The notes under the pieces were generated by a model. The model did no database searches. It was not told the origin of the DNA and was given only the letters and a program-made list of their open reading frames with translations. Positions 7,796 through 17,571 of a stretch of DNA of 64,000 bases are shown here, piece by piece. Source of the DNA: Nocardioides sp. Soil797. GTDB taxonomy: Bacteria > Actinomycetota > Actinomycetes > Propionibacteriales > Nocardioidaceae. The stretch covers positions 311,462 through 375,461 of the forward strand of contig LMSR01000011.1 in NCBI GenBank assembly GCA_001429555.1, written 5' to 3'. Each line of letters starts with the position of its first letter. The first letter of the stretch is position 1. The position numbers were made by a program, and so were the translations under genes.

Positions 7796-9493
7796 TCAAG
7801 CTTCTCTCGTCACCGTCATCTGGCGATCGCCGAAACACACTCGGTCGCCGTCGACCAGCGTTGCCGGTCGACCCGCGACGAGCTCCCTCGACACGCCCTT
7901 GCGAAGCAACAGCGACCCATTCGTGGAGCCGCGGTCGATGACCACCAATGCCCCGTCGGCGGCGATGTGAAACTGCGCGTGCGTCTTGGAGATCGACATG
8001 TCGTCGGAACGCAGCGGTACGACGTGGCGCACCGGCTCGCCGGGGCGACCCGAGGGCTGGCGTCCGACGATGCCCAGACCTTCCACCACGAACGACTCCC
8101 CAGTGTCGAAGGTGACCCGCCACGTGATGGGTGGGCGAGCCGGTTGCGGGCGGGGTTGTCCCGGCGCGGCCTGGCCGTGTTGTCCGGGCTGCCCCGGCGG
8201 GCCAGGTTGTCCCGGCTGGCTGGACTGTCCCGGGCGGGCTGAACTCGGTTGGCCGGGCGGGCCGGCGTGGCGCCCCGGCCCGGCACCGAGCACGGCGCCG
8301 TCCGGTCGTGCCGGCGGCGGGGACTGTTGCGCGGCGGGCTGCCCGGGGGCCGGGTGCCCGGGGGACGGCGAGCCCGATGGGCCCTGGAGGGTGCCACCGC
8401 CATCCGCGTCACGGTGCGCGGGCTGCGCACCGGCTGGCCGCGGGCCGGACTGCGGGCCGGACTGCGGGCCGGCGTCGCGCGGAGGCCCGGAGGGTGCAAG
8501 CGGCTGCGACCCGGACTGCTCCGATGCAGGCGGCTGCGGGCCGGCGTCGCGCGGAGACCCGGAGGGTGCAAGCGGCTGCGACCCGGACTGCTCCGATGCA
8601 GGCGGCTGCGGGCCGGCGTCGCGCGGAGGCCCGGAGGGTGCAAGCGGCTGCGACCCGGACTGCTCCGGTGCAGGCGGCTGCTGGCTGGGCGGCTGAGGGC
8701 TGGGCGGCTGAGGGCTGGGCGGCTGAGGAGCAGACTGCGGCGGGCCGGACTGCTGAGGCGATGACGGCTGCCGGTTGGGCGGCTGGGGCCCGGACGCCGG
8801 TCCGGCGCCAGAGCCCGAGGAGGGCCACGGGGTGTCGATCCGGCGTCGTCGTGACTCAGGAGTCTCGAACCCCGAGGGAGGCTTCAGCGGTTCACCGATC
8901 GGCTGGCCGGTGGGTGCGGGGGCCGGCACGGGTGCCGGGACCACCGGGGGCGCCTGCTGTCGAACCGGCATCAGCTTCATTGCGGTCAGGTTCACCACGT
9001 GGCGGGGGCGCTCGTCCGCCTCGACCTCGGCGACCGGCCGGGGGCGGACGTCGATCACCACGGAGCGGGCGACGTGGTCGTGCCACCCACGACGTTCGCG
9101 CGTGCGGTCCTCGACGGCCGTCCAGGCCAGAGTGGCCACACCGAGTCCGAACATCGGCAGCGACCCGACTCCGAGGATGATGCTGCGGATCAGGGCCCGA
9201 GGAATGCCGATCGGCTCACCGCCGTCGGCACTGACCACGCGCAGGCCCATCATCGACCGGCCGGGGCTGGTGCCCTTGAGGCCAAGGATCACCACGAAGA
9301 CCAGGCTCACCACGACGACCGTGGCCGCGATGATCGCGATCCCCGGCCAGACCTTGTCGTCGCGGAAGAACCACCACCATGCGGCGACCACCGACGCCGC
9401 GAACAGGGTCCAGGCGATCGCGCGGTCGACCGCGAACGCCCGAAAGCGACGTTCGGGCTCGGCGACCAGGGCGGTCTCAGGGGTGAACGGCAT
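7796..9493 (-). CDS. RDD-domain membrane protein with C-terminal FHA domain
   Basis: 565 residues. Residues 15-150 form an RDD membrane domain with three hydrophobic segments (GTSPGRSMMGLRVV is typical). Residues 165-455 are a very long Pro/Gln/Ser linker that includes three near-identical 24-residue repeats. Residues 460-560 are an FHA domain with GRQPS, SISKTHAQF and DRGSTNGS, the residues that bind phosphothreonine. It is thus a membrane anchor that can recruit phosphorylated partners. The linked PP2C phosphatase and second FHA protein support a phospho-signalling role; no Ser/Thr kinase gene is in the window. Confidence 0.85.
   Translation of the reverse strand: MPFTPETALVAEPERRFRAFAVDRAIAWTLFAASVVAAWWWFFRDDKVWPGIAIIAATVVVVSLVFVVILGLKGTSPGRSMMGLRVVSADGGEPIGIPRALIRSIILGVGSLPMFGLGVATLAWTAVEDRTRERRGWHDHVARSVVIDVRPRPVAEVEADERPRHVVNLTAMKLMPVRQQAPPVVPAPVPAPAPTGQPIGEPLKPPSGFETPESRRRRIDTPWPSSGSGAGPASGPQPPNRQPSSPQQSGPPQSAPQPPSPQPPSPQPPSQQPPAPEQSGSQPLAPSGPPRDAGPQPPASEQSGSQPLAPSGSPRDAGPQPPASEQSGSQPLAPSGPPRDAGPQSGPQSGPRPAGAQPAHRDADGGGTLQGPSGSPSPGHPAPGQPAAQQSPPPARPDGAVLGAGPGRHAGPPGQPSSARPGQSSQPGQPGPPGQPGQHGQAAPGQPRPQPARPPITWRVTFDTGESFVVEGLGIVGRQPSGRPGEPVRHVVPLRSDDMSISKTHAQFHIAADGALVVIDRGSTNGSLLLRKGVSRELVAGRPATLVDGDRVCFGDRQMTVTREA
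8462..8677. repeat. Three tandem 72-bp repeats inside the RDD-FHA gene
   Basis: Copies start at 8462, 8534 and 8606 and differ by only a few bases. Each encodes 24 residues of the Pro/Gln/Ser linker. The near identity points to recent expansion by slippage or recombination, so copy number may vary between strains. Confidence 0.9.
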
Positions 9494-9508
9494 CGTGACT
9501 CAGGGACC

Positions 9509-11266
9509 TCAGACGCTGGTGACCTGGATGGTCACGCCGTCGCCCAGGTCAATCACAGATCCGGGCAGGAGCTGCACGGCAATGCCCGGCTGCAGGTCCT
9601 CGGGCGCGAACCCGGGCTGGGTGAGCACCGTGCCGTTGGTCGACCCCATGTCGGTCACGATGGCGCTGCCGTGGTCGACACCGGAGCCCGGCCGCACCTC
9701 GAGGTGCGTCGAGGAGATCTCCTGGTTGGGGCTGGTCACCGTGACCAAGCGCGGCTGGTCGGTCGAGGTGAACCGGCGGGCCTCCGGGGCGCGTCCGACC
9801 AGGACGGCACGGTCCACGTCGATCGTCTCGCCGTTGGAGAAGACCAACCGGGCCACCGGCTGTGCCGTGACGCTCGGAGCCTGGGGCTGACCTGGGATTC
9901 CGGGGTGCTGACGAGCGAACTCACCGGGATTGAAGGTGCCCGCCTGGGTGTGCCCGTCGTGGTCGACGTCGCCCTGCGCGGACTGGCCGCCACCCCAGGC
10001 CGGGGCTTCGGCCGGCTGCTGCTCGGACGGGGCGCCCCACTGCGGCGCGTCGGGCTGGGCCGGGGGCGTCCACATCGGGGGCTCGGGGGCCGCCGCACCG
10101 GGAGCGAACGGGTTGGACGGCGCCTCCGGCGGTGCGTAGGCATTGCCCTGGGGCGCCTGGCCCCAGACCGGCTCCGACGGCGCCTGCTGCTGGCCGTCGT
10201 CGGGTGTCTCAGGTACGCCGGCCCGGTCATCGACGGGCTGCTCGGCCGCGGACTGCTGGTCGGCCTGACCATCGAACGCGGGCTGCGCCGGGGCCTCTTC
10301 GGGCTCCTCGATGTCATTGAAGAACGGGAAGGCGTGGGCCTCGGTCGGCTGGTCGTCGACCAGGTCGTCGGCGGGTGACTGCTCGGGACCGGCATGCTGG
10401 TCGTCGGCGAACGGCACTGCTTCCTCGGGCTGCGACTCCCCGGGCTGCGCTGCTTCCTCGGGCTGCGACTCCTCGAACTGCGGCTCCCCGGCGTGGGCTC
10501 CACCGACCGGAGCGCTGGCGAAGGCGCCGACCACAGGGGCGGCGTACGCACCACCGCTCGGCGCGAAGCTGTCGCCCGCGACGTCGCCTGCCTCCGCAGC
10601 CGGCTCGGCTTCCGAGCCGAGCTCGGCACCCGCTGCGGCCTCGGACTCGTCGGCGTCGACCTGCGGTTCAGGTGCATCCTCGGCCGGCGCCTCGCCGGCC
10701 ACCGGGACGGCAACGGCGGCGTCGGGTGAGTCGACGGGCGCGGCAGCCTCGGCAGAAGTGTCTGTGTCCGCAGCAGCAGCGGCCACGGCGGAGTCGGTCG
10801 CGGCGCCCTCGTTGGCGGCGTACGGCGGCTGGTCGATGCGCGAGACCCGGACCAGGCCGGCGCGGATGCCGAAGTCAACGGCCTCGCCGTCGTCCTCCAG
10901 CACCAGCTGCAGCGATGCCACGTCGGGCAGGGCCTTCTCGACCCATGTCGCGGCGGCCCCGCCGTCGACGCTGGCCTGCTCGCCGTTGCCGAGGGTCACT
11001 TCAGCGCGGGCCGAGCCGCGCAGCACGATGCGGGTGGGCTCCTCTGCGGTGCTGACCAGCACGAAGCCCGGGAGGCTGCGCAGGCCCGTGGCGATCAGGG
11101 CGTCGAGCAGCTCGTCGAAACCGGCTCCGGAGTCGACCAACTCCCACAGCGCGGCCACGCGAGGCTTCTCGCTCTCGGGCAACAGCACGCTGGCGTGCTC
11201 ACCGAAGATCGCATACCACCCACCGGGGCGGTAGCTTCGGATCGCGTTCTGCGAGGTCTCGGTCAT
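9509..11266 (-). CDS. FHA-domain protein with long acidic linker
   Basis: 585 residues. Residues 1-165 are a conserved-looking globular domain beginning with SYRPGGWYAIFGEHASVLLP. Residues 165-470 are a low-complexity Ala/Glu/Pro linker. Residues 475-585 are an FHA domain with GRAPEARR, EISSTHLEV and DMGSTNGT, so it should bind phosphothreonine peptides. The ATG at 11266 overlaps the stop of the PP2C gene by 4 bp. The pairing PP2C-FHA-RDD/FHA suggests a membrane-linked phosphorelay module; similar N-terminal domains occur near type VII secretion genes, but no such genes are seen here. Confidence 0.82.
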   Translation of the reverse strand: MTETSQNAIRSYRPGGWYAIFGEHASVLLPESEKPRVAALWELVDSGAGFDELLDALIATGLRSLPGFVLVSTAEEPTRIVLRGSARAEVTLGNGEQASVDGGAAATWVEKALPDVASLQLVLEDDGEAVDFGIRAGLVRVSRIDQPPYAANEGAATDSAVAAAAADTDTSAEAAAPVDSPDAAVAVPVAGEAPAEDAPEPQVDADESEAAAGAELGSEAEPAAEAGDVAGDSFAPSGGAYAAPVVGAFASAPVGGAHAGEPQFEESQPEEAAQPGESQPEEAVPFADDQHAGPEQSPADDLVDDQPTEAHAFPFFNDIEEPEEAPAQPAFDGQADQQSAAEQPVDDRAGVPETPDDGQQQAPSEPVWGQAPQGNAYAPPEAPSNPFAPGAAAPEPPMWTPPAQPDAPQWGAPSEQQPAEAPAWGGGQSAQGDVDHDGHTQAGTFNPGEFARQHPGIPGQPQAPSVTAQPVARLVFSNGETIDVDRAVLVGRAPEARRFTSTDQPRLVTVTSPNQEISSTHLEVRPGSGVDHGSAIVTDMGSTNGTVLTQPGFAPEDLQPGIAVQLLPGSVIDLGDGVTIQVTSV

Positions 11267-12117
11267 GGGAGGGCTCCCAACTTCTCTTCCAGGCTCACGG
11301 GCTCGGTCCGCGACGCTTCCAGCATCGCGCTTTCGGACAATCCCACCACATCAACCACAACTGCCGTCGCGTTGTCGTCGCCACCAGCCTCGACCGCGGC
11401 CGCAACGAGCGCGTGCGCCGCGTCGCGGGGATCGTCGGTGGTGCTGACGATGCGGTGGATCTGTGCATCATCGATCATGCCGCTCACCCCGTCGGAGCAC
11501 AGCACGAGGCGCTCCGCGGAGGTCAACGGCAGCACGAAGAAGTCGGGTGCGCGGAACACCGGCCCGCCGAGGGCACGGGTGATCACGTGGCGCTCGGGGT
11601 GCACGGCCGCTGCATCGGCGTCGATCTCGCCGGCATCGAGCAGCTCCTGCACGAGGGAGTGGTCGACGCTCACCTGGTCGAGGCGATCGTTGTGCAGCTT
11701 GTAGATGCGTGAGTCGCCGAGGTTGGTGAGCAGCCACTTGGCGCCCTCCTCGTCCTCGCACAGGAGGGCCGCGGCGACCGTCGTGCCGGCGTACCACTCG
11801 GCATCGCCCTCGGAGCGGTGCTCCTCGCCGTACGCCTGGATGCGACGCTGGCACTCCAGCAGGGTGGAGGTGACCACCTCGGTGGCCTTGGTGGAGTCGT
11901 AGCCGTCGTGGGCCAGGCGAGCGAATTCCTCGACGGCGATCGCGCTGGCGACCTCGCCGGACTGGTGCCCGCCCATTCCGTCGGCGACCACGAAGACTGG
12001 GGACGAGGCGAAGTGGGAGTCCTCGTTGATCTCGCGGACGCGGCCGACGTCGGTGGCCGAGCCACAGTGGAGATGAACCACGCCTACGCCACTCCTCACA
12101 GTTCGCCCGTCATGCAT
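11263..12117 (-). CDS. PP2C-family serine/threonine protein phosphatase
   Basis: 284 residues if started at the ATG at 12117. Motifs are clear: [34 protein letters not shown] and [11 protein letters not shown], giving the Asp residues that hold two metal ions. A GTG at 12081, 10 nt after an AGGAG, is an equally good start and would shorten the protein by 12 residues. It is cytosolic, without the membrane and sensor domains of PstP. It is the first gene of the probable PP2C-FHA-RDD/FHA-ABC operon and would reverse phosphorylations read by the FHA proteins. Confidence 0.88.
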   Translation of the reverse strand: MHDGRTVRSGVGVVHLHCGSATDVGRVREINEDSHFASSPVFVVADGMGGHQSGEVASAIAVEEFARLAHDGYDSTKATEVVTSTLLECQRRIQAYGEEHRSEGDAEWYAGTTVAAALLCEDEEGAKWLLTNLGDSRIYKLHNDRLDQVSVDHSLVQELLDAGEIDADAAAVHPERHVITRALGGPVFRAPDFFVLPLTSAERLVLCSDGVSGMIDDAQIHRIVSTTDDPRDAAHALVAAAVEAGGDDNATAVVVDVVGLSESAMLEASRTEPVSLEEKLGALP

Positions 12118-12136
12118 GTTCCGCGACCCGACACTA

Positions 12137-12365
12137 GTGGGTATCGCCGGAAGTTCGTCGGCAGTGGCCCGTGCTCCGGGTGGGTGCAGCCCCGGGGTCC
12201 CCGGGCGATTGTTCGTGGAGGAGCGAAGCGGGGAAACGGAGAATCGCCTGGGGTGGGTCGCTTGGCCGACGAGGGAGCCGTGGCGGAGCCACGGCGGCTG
12301 AGGACAACGCGGCGAGGCGCGTGCACGGGGTGCGGGACACCCGACGAACTGCCGGTGGTGCCCAC
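12137..12365. repeat. Inverted-repeat element carrying a 40-nt conserved core (copy A)
   Basis: Arms of 25 bp at 12137-12161 and 12341-12365 pair with 4 mismatches. Between them, 12271-12310 matches 55752-55791 at 38 of 40 positions; the core itself has a stem GCCGTGGC/GCCACGGC. The element fills most of the 264-bp gap between the PP2C and helicase-partner genes, and no ORF in it looks real. It could be a small mobile element or a structured RNA. Confidence 0.6.
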
Positions 12366-12368
12366 GGG

Positions 12369-12374
12369 TAGCGT
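12369..12374 (+). promoter_or_regulatory. -10 box of a leaderless promoter (helicase-partner gene)
   Basis: TAGCGT followed by 7 nt and the ATG at 12382; there is no Shine-Dalgarno sequence. Confidence 0.55.
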
Positions 12375-12381
12375 GGTCGGG

Positions 12382-14334
12382 ATGGCCGGAAACCCTGTCT
12401 TCCGCTCGCTGGCGGACCAACTTCGCGCGTGGCCCGAGAATCGCCTCGCGCAACTGTTGCGCGCCCGTCCGGATCTTGCCACGCCCGCTCCTCAAGATTC
12501 GTCCCAACTTGCCTCGCGGGCCGCGACTCGAGCATCGGTACTGCGTGCCCTCGACCGACTCACCCACGCCGAACTGTGGTTCCTTCATGCCCTCGTCATC
12601 GGTGATGAAAACCTGTCAACCGAAATCGATTCCGTCACCGCGCAGAGACTGCTCGACCTGGCACTGGTCTGGGAGTCCTCGACGGGCCTGCGCCCGCTCA
12701 CCGTCGTGGCCGAGCTGTTGCCCCGCAACGAGGCGTACGGCGATGTCTCGCCGCCGCTTCCCGAGCTGCTGACCAGTGAGCGCGACCTCGAGATGTGCTC
12801 CAGGGCGGCCGCCGGAGCCGCGTTCGACGTCGTACGCCGGGTGGAGCTGCTGCTCGACCACTGGGGCAGCCACCCGCCCGGAGTGTTGCGCACCGGTGGG
12901 TTGGCCGTGCGCGATTTGAAGGCGTTGGCGCTCCTGCTCCACGTCGACGAACGCACTGCCGCATTCCTGGTCGAGCTCGCCGCGTCCGCAGGGCTGCTGG
13001 CCACCGCCTCACCGGGTGAGCTGGCCGACAGCTGGCTACCGACCGATGCGTACGACGCGTGGTCCCGGCAGCCCTTCGCGGCGCGGTGGGTCGAGTTGGC
13101 CAAGGCCTGGTCGGGATCTGCCCGCCTCGTGGCACTGGTCGGGGCGAAGGACTCGAACGGCAAGTCACTGAACGCGTTGGCGCCCGGCCTGGTTGACCCG
13201 CACCTCATCGACACGCGCGCATTGGTGCTGGCACAGCTGGCCGAGCTGCCCACCGGAACGGTGCTCGCCAGCGGCACCGGGGTCGCCTCGCTGGTGGCCC
13301 GGGTCCAGTGGCTGCGACCGCGCCGACCGTCCAGCCTGGCCCGGCTGGTGGCCTGGTCCACCGAAGAGGCAGCACTCCTGGGTGTCACCGGCCTCGGCGG
13401 GCTCTCCGACTTCGGCCGGCTCCTGGCTGCGGGTGACCACTCGGCGGCAGTGACGGCGTTGACCCCGTTGCTCCCCGAGCCCCTCGACCACATCCTGGTG
13501 CAGGGCGACCTGACCGCGATTGCGCCCGGTCCGCTCGAGAGCGCGCTCGCGGCAAAGTTGCAGCTGGTGGCCGACGTCGAGTCCCGGGGCGGCGCCACCG
13601 TCTATCGGTTCTCCTCCGGATCGGTGCGCCGGGCCCTCGATGCCGGTTGGGGTGCCCACGAGATCCACGAGTTCCTCGCCTCGGTGTCACGCACCGAGAT
13701 CCCGCAGCCGTTGGCCTATCTGGTCGACGACACCGCGCGCACCTTCGGCTCGTTGCGGGTCGGCTATGCGGAAGCGTTCATCCGCACCGACGACGAGGCC
13801 GAGCTCGAGTCACTGCTCCGAGCCCGAGGCGCCTCTTCCCTGGGCCTGCGCCGCATTGCCCCGACCGTGTTGATCAGCACCACTCCGATCGACGTGCTGC
13901 TCCCCCGGCTGCGCGAGCTCGGTGCGGCACCGGTGGTCGAGGCCGACGACGGCACCGTCCACGTCGCGCGCCCCGACGTACACCGGGCACGCACACCCAA
14001 GCAGCGCTCCGCCGGCCGCGACGCCGCACGTGAGGTCGCACAGGTCGGCCACGCGGTCTCGGCGATCCGGGCCGGCGACAAGGCGCGCGACCTGCGTCCG
14101 GAGGATCAGGTCGCCACCACGCCGGCCGACTCCTTGGCGTTGCTGCGTGCCGCGATCGAGGCCGGCACCAACGTGTGGATCGGCTACCTCGACAACCACG
14201 GCACCTCCACCGAGCGCGTGGTCGAGCCGCTCAGGGTCGAGGGTGGTCAGCTCACCGCGTTCGACCAACGCAGTGACGACCAGCGCACCTTCGCGATCCA
14301 CCGGATCCAGGCCGTGCGGCACGTGAAGGGCTGA
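12382..14334 (+). CDS. Helicase-associated protein, XPB/Ssl2-like N-terminal type
   Basis: 650 residues. The ATG at 12382 was chosen because of the leaderless -10 box before it; the frame is open upstream to 11818 but that part is opposite the PP2C gene. The family (Helicase_C_3 region near the middle, a WYL-like C-terminus with [18 protein letters not shown]) is the standard partner encoded near actinobacterial XPB. It has no Walker motifs, so it is not a helicase itself. It probably binds DNA or XPB during repair or transcription. A terminator-like hairpin follows at 14372. Confidence 0.8.
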   Translation: MAGNPVFRSLADQLRAWPENRLAQLLRARPDLATPAPQDSSQLASRAATRASVLRALDRLTHAELWFLHALVIGDENLSTEIDSVTAQRLLDLALVWESSTGLRPLTVVAELLPRNEAYGDVSPPLPELLTSERDLEMCSRAAAGAAFDVVRRVELLLDHWGSHPPGVLRTGGLAVRDLKALALLLHVDERTAAFLVELAASAGLLATASPGELADSWLPTDAYDAWSRQPFAARWVELAKAWSGSARLVALVGAKDSNGKSLNALAPGLVDPHLIDTRALVLAQLAELPTGTVLASGTGVASLVARVQWLRPRRPSSLARLVAWSTEEAALLGVTGLGGLSDFGRLLAAGDHSAAVTALTPLLPEPLDHILVQGDLTAIAPGPLESALAAKLQLVADVESRGGATVYRFSSGSVRRALDAGWGAHEIHEFLASVSRTEIPQPLAYLVDDTARTFGSLRVGYAEAFIRTDDEAELESLLRARGASSLGLRRIAPTVLISTTPIDVLLPRLRELGAAPVVEADDGTVHVARPDVHRARTPKQRSAGRDAAREVAQVGHAVSAIRAGDKARDLRPEDQVATTPADSLALLRAAIEAGTNVWIGYLDNHGTSTERVVEPLRVEGGQLTAFDQRSDDQRTFAIHRIQAVRHVKG

Positions 14335-14371
14335 GGCCACCCGGCCGCCCCTGGTGGGCATGGTCACGACG

Positions 14372-14410
14372 ATGGAGGTCTTCCCGCACATGCTGCAGGA
14401 AATCCTCCAT
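14372..14410 (+). terminator. Terminator-like hairpin after the helicase-partner gene
   Basis: Thirteen-nt arms (ATGGAGG at 14372 and CCTCCAT at 14410) pair with two mismatches and are followed by TTTCTC. Confidence 0.5.
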
Positions 14411-14496
14411 TTCTCGCGTCGCCCGGCTCGGCTCAGGTGGATGTCTCGCGCGGTCGGGCAGGATTCGCCAACTTCGGGCTGTGCTGGCCCGGACCG

Positions 14497-14502
14497 TAGA
14501 CT
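14497..14502 (+). promoter_or_regulatory. -10 box of a leaderless promoter (CGNR gene)
   Basis: TAGACT followed by 6 nt and the GTG at 14509. Confidence 0.5.
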
Positions 14503-14508
14503 GGGCGC

Positions 14509-15072
14509 GTGGATTTCATCGGGTACGCCGAGTCGGCGGCGAGTCTGCTCAACGCGGACCTCGCCGACCTTGACGACCTCAATTCCTTCCTGGTGGACCG
14601 GGTCTGGCTGCGTCGCCAGACGACCGAGAAGGACGTCGCCCACCTGCGCCGTTTCGCCGACGACCTGCGCCCGGTGTTCGTCGCCTCAGGAGACGATGAC
14701 GTGCAGACCGTCGTCAGCGGGCTCAACGAACTGCTCGACCGGCACCCGGTCACGCCGATGATCTCCGACCACGACCTGGGCAACCTGCACCTGCACGTCG
14801 CCAACCGCGCCGCCTCGGTGGCCGAACTGCTGGTCTCCGAGGCGTTGCTCGGCCTGGCCACCCTCGTGTGCGATCTCGGCCCGACCCGGCTCGGTGTGTG
14901 TGCGGCCTCGCCGTGCACCAACGTCTATGTCGACACCTCGCCCAACCAGTCTCGACGCTACTGCTCCGAGCGGTGCTCCTCGCGGGCCAACGTCGCTGCC
15001 TACCGTGAGCGCAAGCGGATTGCCGCGGTCTCCTCGCCGACGGAGCCCATCAGAGAGCGACGCGCCCTGTGA
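14509..15072 (+). CDS. CGNR zinc-finger (ABATE-domain) protein
   Basis: 187 residues from a GTG that follows a leaderless -10 box. The C-terminus holds a CGNR-type zinc finger: CAASPC and later YCSERCSSRANVAAYRER, where the family normally reads C-x4-C ... C-x3-CGNR; here CSSR replaces CGNR. The N-terminal 130 residues match the helical ABATE region that goes with this finger. Proteins of this kind are thought to be transcriptional regulators. The stop overlaps the XPB start by 4 bp (GTGA), so it is co-expressed with the helicase. Confidence 0.8.
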   Translation: MDFIGYAESAASLLNADLADLDDLNSFLVDRVWLRRQTTEKDVAHLRRFADDLRPVFVASGDDDVQTVVSGLNELLDRHPVTPMISDHDLGNLHLHVANRAASVAELLVSEALLGLATLVCDLGPTRLGVCAASPCTNVYVDTSPNQSRRYCSERCSSRANVAAYRERKRIAAVSSPTEPIRERRAL

Positions 15073-16742
15073 ACGGTCCGCTCATCGTCCAGTCCGACAA
15101 GACGTTGCTGCTCGAGATCGACCACGAGGACGCGCCGGACTGCCGGCGTGCGATCGCACCGTTCGCCGAGCTCGAGCGCTCCCCGGAGCACGTGCACACC
15201 TACCGGCTGACACCGTTGGGGCTGTGGAACGCGCGCGCCGCCGGCCATGACGCCGAACAGGTCGTCGACACCCTGTTGAAGTACTCCCGCTACCCGGTGC
15301 CCCACGCGTTGCTGGTCGACATCGCCGAGACGATGTCGCGCTTCGGTCGGCTGCGACTCGAGAAGCACCCGGTGCACGGGCTGGTGCTCTCCTCCAACGA
15401 CAAGCCGGTGCTCGAAGAGGTGCTCCGCGCCAAGAAGATCAAGGGCATGATCGGCGAGCGGATCGGCTCAAGCGATTCCGTCGAGGGCGGCGACAGTGTC
15501 GTCGTGCACGGCTCCGAGCGCGGAAACCTCAAGCAGGCGTTGCTGAAACTCGGTTGGCCGGCCGAGGACTTCGCCGGCTACGTCGACGGCGAGGCGCACC
15601 CGATCGCGCTGCGCGAAGAGGGCTGGGGGCTGCGCGCCTACCAGTCCGAGGCGGCCGAGTCGTTCTGGCACGGCGGCTCCGGAGTCGTCGTACTCCCCTG
15701 TGGTGCGGGCAAGACCATCGTCGGCGCGGCCGCGATGGGACACGCCCAGGCGACGACGCTGATCCTGGTCACCAACACCGTCTCCGCGCGGCAGTGGAAG
15801 GACGAGCTGATCCGGCGTACGTCGCTGACGGAGGACGAGATCGGCGAATACTCCGGCGCCGTGAAGGAGATCCGGCCGGTCACCATCGCGACGTACCAGG
15901 TGCTCACGCTGAAGCGGAAGGGCGCCTACCCCCACCTCGAGCTGCTCGACGCGCGCGACTGGGGGCTGATCGTCTATGACGAGGTGCACCTGCTGCCCGC
16001 CCCCATCTTCCGGATGACCGCCGACCTGCAGGCCCGTCGACGGCTCGGACTGACCGCAACGCTGGTGCGCGAGGACGGTCGCGAGGGCGACGTGTTCTCG
16101 CTGATCGGCCCGAAGCGCTTCGACGCGCCGTGGAAGGACATCGAGTCGCAGGGCTACATCGCGCCGGCCGACTGTGTCGAGGTTCGGGTGACGCTGCCGT
16201 CGGCCGAACGAATGGCGTACGCCGTCGCGGAGCCCGAGGAGCGCTATCGACTCGCCGCCTGCACCCACCACAAGATCGACGTCGTGCGGCAGCTGGTCGA
16301 GCAGCACTCCGGCCAACCCACGTTGGTGATCGGGCAGTACATCGACCAGCTCGACGAGCTGGCCGCCGCACTGGATGCGCCGGTGATCAAGGGCGAGACG
16401 ACGGTGCGGGAGCGGCAGCGACTCTTCGAGGCGTTCCGCTCCGGTGAGATCGGGCTGTTGGTCGTCTCGAAGGTGGCGAACTTCTCCATCGACCTGCCCT
16501 CGGCCGAGGTGGCGATCCAGGTTTCCGGGTCCTTCGGTTCTCGCCAGGAGGAGGCCCAACGACTGGGGCGGCTGCTGCGGCCGAAGTCGGAGGGGAAGTC
16601 GGCGCACTTCTACACGATCGTCTCCCGCGACACCGTCGACGCCGACTTCGCGCAGAACCGGCAGCGGTTCCTCGCCGAGCAGGGGTATGCCTATCGCATT
16701 CTCGACGCCGATGACCTCTCCACCTCCCCCGACGCCCCCTGA
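15069..16742 (+). CDS. XPB-type DNA repair helicase
   Basis: 557 residues from a GTG overlapping the CGNR stop. It is an SF2 helicase: Walker A PCGAGKT (about residue 213), DEVH box (about 309), LGLTATLVREDGREGD, and motif VI QEEAQRLGRLLRPK. The sequence RED in the TAT-LVREDG region is the RED motif seen in XPB. Residues 1-190 correspond to the damage-recognition side. It unwinds DNA 3' to 5' and probably acts in nucleotide excision repair with the partner at 12382. The length matches bacterial XPB proteins. Confidence 0.93.
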   Translation: MNGPLIVQSDKTLLLEIDHEDAPDCRRAIAPFAELERSPEHVHTYRLTPLGLWNARAAGHDAEQVVDTLLKYSRYPVPHALLVDIAETMSRFGRLRLEKHPVHGLVLSSNDKPVLEEVLRAKKIKGMIGERIGSSDSVEGGDSVVVHGSERGNLKQALLKLGWPAEDFAGYVDGEAHPIALREEGWGLRAYQSEAAESFWHGGSGVVVLPCGAGKTIVGAAAMGHAQATTLILVTNTVSARQWKDELIRRTSLTEDEIGEYSGAVKEIRPVTIATYQVLTLKRKGAYPHLELLDARDWGLIVYDEVHLLPAPIFRMTADLQARRRLGLTATLVREDGREGDVFSLIGPKRFDAPWKDIESQGYIAPADCVEVRVTLPSAERMAYAVAEPEERYRLAACTHHKIDVVRQLVEQHSGQPTLVIGQYIDQLDELAAALDAPVIKGETTVRERQRLFEAFRSGEIGLLVVSKVANFSIDLPSAEVAIQVSGSFGSRQEEAQRLGRLLRPKSEGKSAHFYTIVSRDTVDADFAQNRQRFLAEQGYAYRILDADDLSTSPDAP

Positions 16743-16780
16743 CGCAGGACACGCCCAACAACATCCTGCGAACCGGCCGG

Positions 16781-17458
16781 TCAGGAGTCGAGCAGGAGCC
16801 GCCAGGAGCGTACGTGGCCGGAGTCGACGTACGCCTTGAAGGAGGCGCCCGGTCGTGCCTGGACGCCGACATGGAACTGGCCGACGCCGGCACGCGCCAA
16901 CCACGGCACCTGCTCCGGCAACAGGTCGGTGCCGGGCAGCATCAGCGCCGCCGCAGTCGGGTCGGCCTGCGCGGCGGCAAGGAGGTCGTCGTAGCCGACG
17001 CCGAGGCCACGCGGCGATCCCGAGGTGTGTACGGCGTCAAGTCCCGACAGCTTGAGCAGGTCCCGCCAGGCACGACGGCTGTCGAGACAGGAGTCGATCG
17101 CGTCGTGGAAGGTCCACGGCACACCGGGGAGTCGCTCGGCGAGCTCGCGACACGTGGCGACGTCGACCTCGAGGTCGGTGTCGAGGAACCCGAAGGCCAC
17201 GCCCTGTGCGCCGAGTGCGACGTATTCCTCGGCCAGCCCGACCAGGCGAGTGAACTCCCCGCCGGTGGTGGTGAACGAGTCGTTGAGTCGGAGCATGACG
17301 CGCACCGGGATCTGCGCCTCGCGAAGGACGGCCGACGTTGCGGTCAGGTCGGGTGAGAGTCCCTCAGGGCTGGTGAGGAACATCCGGTCGGCACCGCCCT
17401 CCTGGGCTCCGGGGACGTCACGCTCGCTGCGGATCGCGACTTCGAGGAGAACGCTCAT
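16781..17458 (-). CDS. cutC: CutC family protein
   Basis: 225 residues. The N-terminus LLEVAIRSERDVPGAQEGGADRMF and the later FTTTGGEF and TFHDAIDSC fit the CutC TIM-barrel family, once linked to copper homeostasis though the enzymatic role is unsettled. The ATG at 17458 is preferred over upstream in-frame codons because TAGGCT lies 7 nt before it (leaderless). It converges with the XPB gene across a 38-bp gap. No copper-related gene is next to it. Confidence 0.82.
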   Translation of the reverse strand: MSVLLEVAIRSERDVPGAQEGGADRMFLTSPEGLSPDLTATSAVLREAQIPVRVMLRLNDSFTTTGGEFTRLVGLAEEYVALGAQGVAFGFLDTDLEVDVATCRELAERLPGVPWTFHDAIDSCLDSRRAWRDLLKLSGLDAVHTSGSPRGLGVGYDDLLAAAQADPTAAALMLPGTDLLPEQVPWLARAGVGQFHVGVQARPGASFKAYVDSGHVRSWRLLLDS

Positions 17459-17465
17459 GTGATGC

Positions 17466-17471
17466 AGCCTA
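17466..17471 (-). promoter_or_regulatory. -10 box of a leaderless promoter (cutC)
   Basis: TAGGCT on the minus strand, then 7 nt and the ATG at 17458. Confidence 0.5.
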
Positions 17472-17571
17472 GACGCCCGCACTTGTGCGGTGGTGTTGAC
17501 GAAATCGCGTGTCACAGCGCGTGTTCAGCGACAATAACCCCGCGTTACTCGCAGGAAAGGGAGGTGGGCGG

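Noticed and set aside
8462..8677. CRISPR-like tandem repeat
   Set aside because: The repeats are contiguous, have a period divisible by 3 and lie inside a coding linker.
8131..9180. Long plus-strand frames opposite the RDD-FHA gene
   Set aside because: They are shadows of a repetitive, GC-rich gene; the minus-strand frame has clear RDD and FHA domains.
11818..12381. Upstream extension of the helicase-partner gene
   Set aside because: It is antisense to the 5' part of the PP2C gene and crosses the inverted-repeat element; the leaderless -10 at 12369 supports the ATG at 12382.
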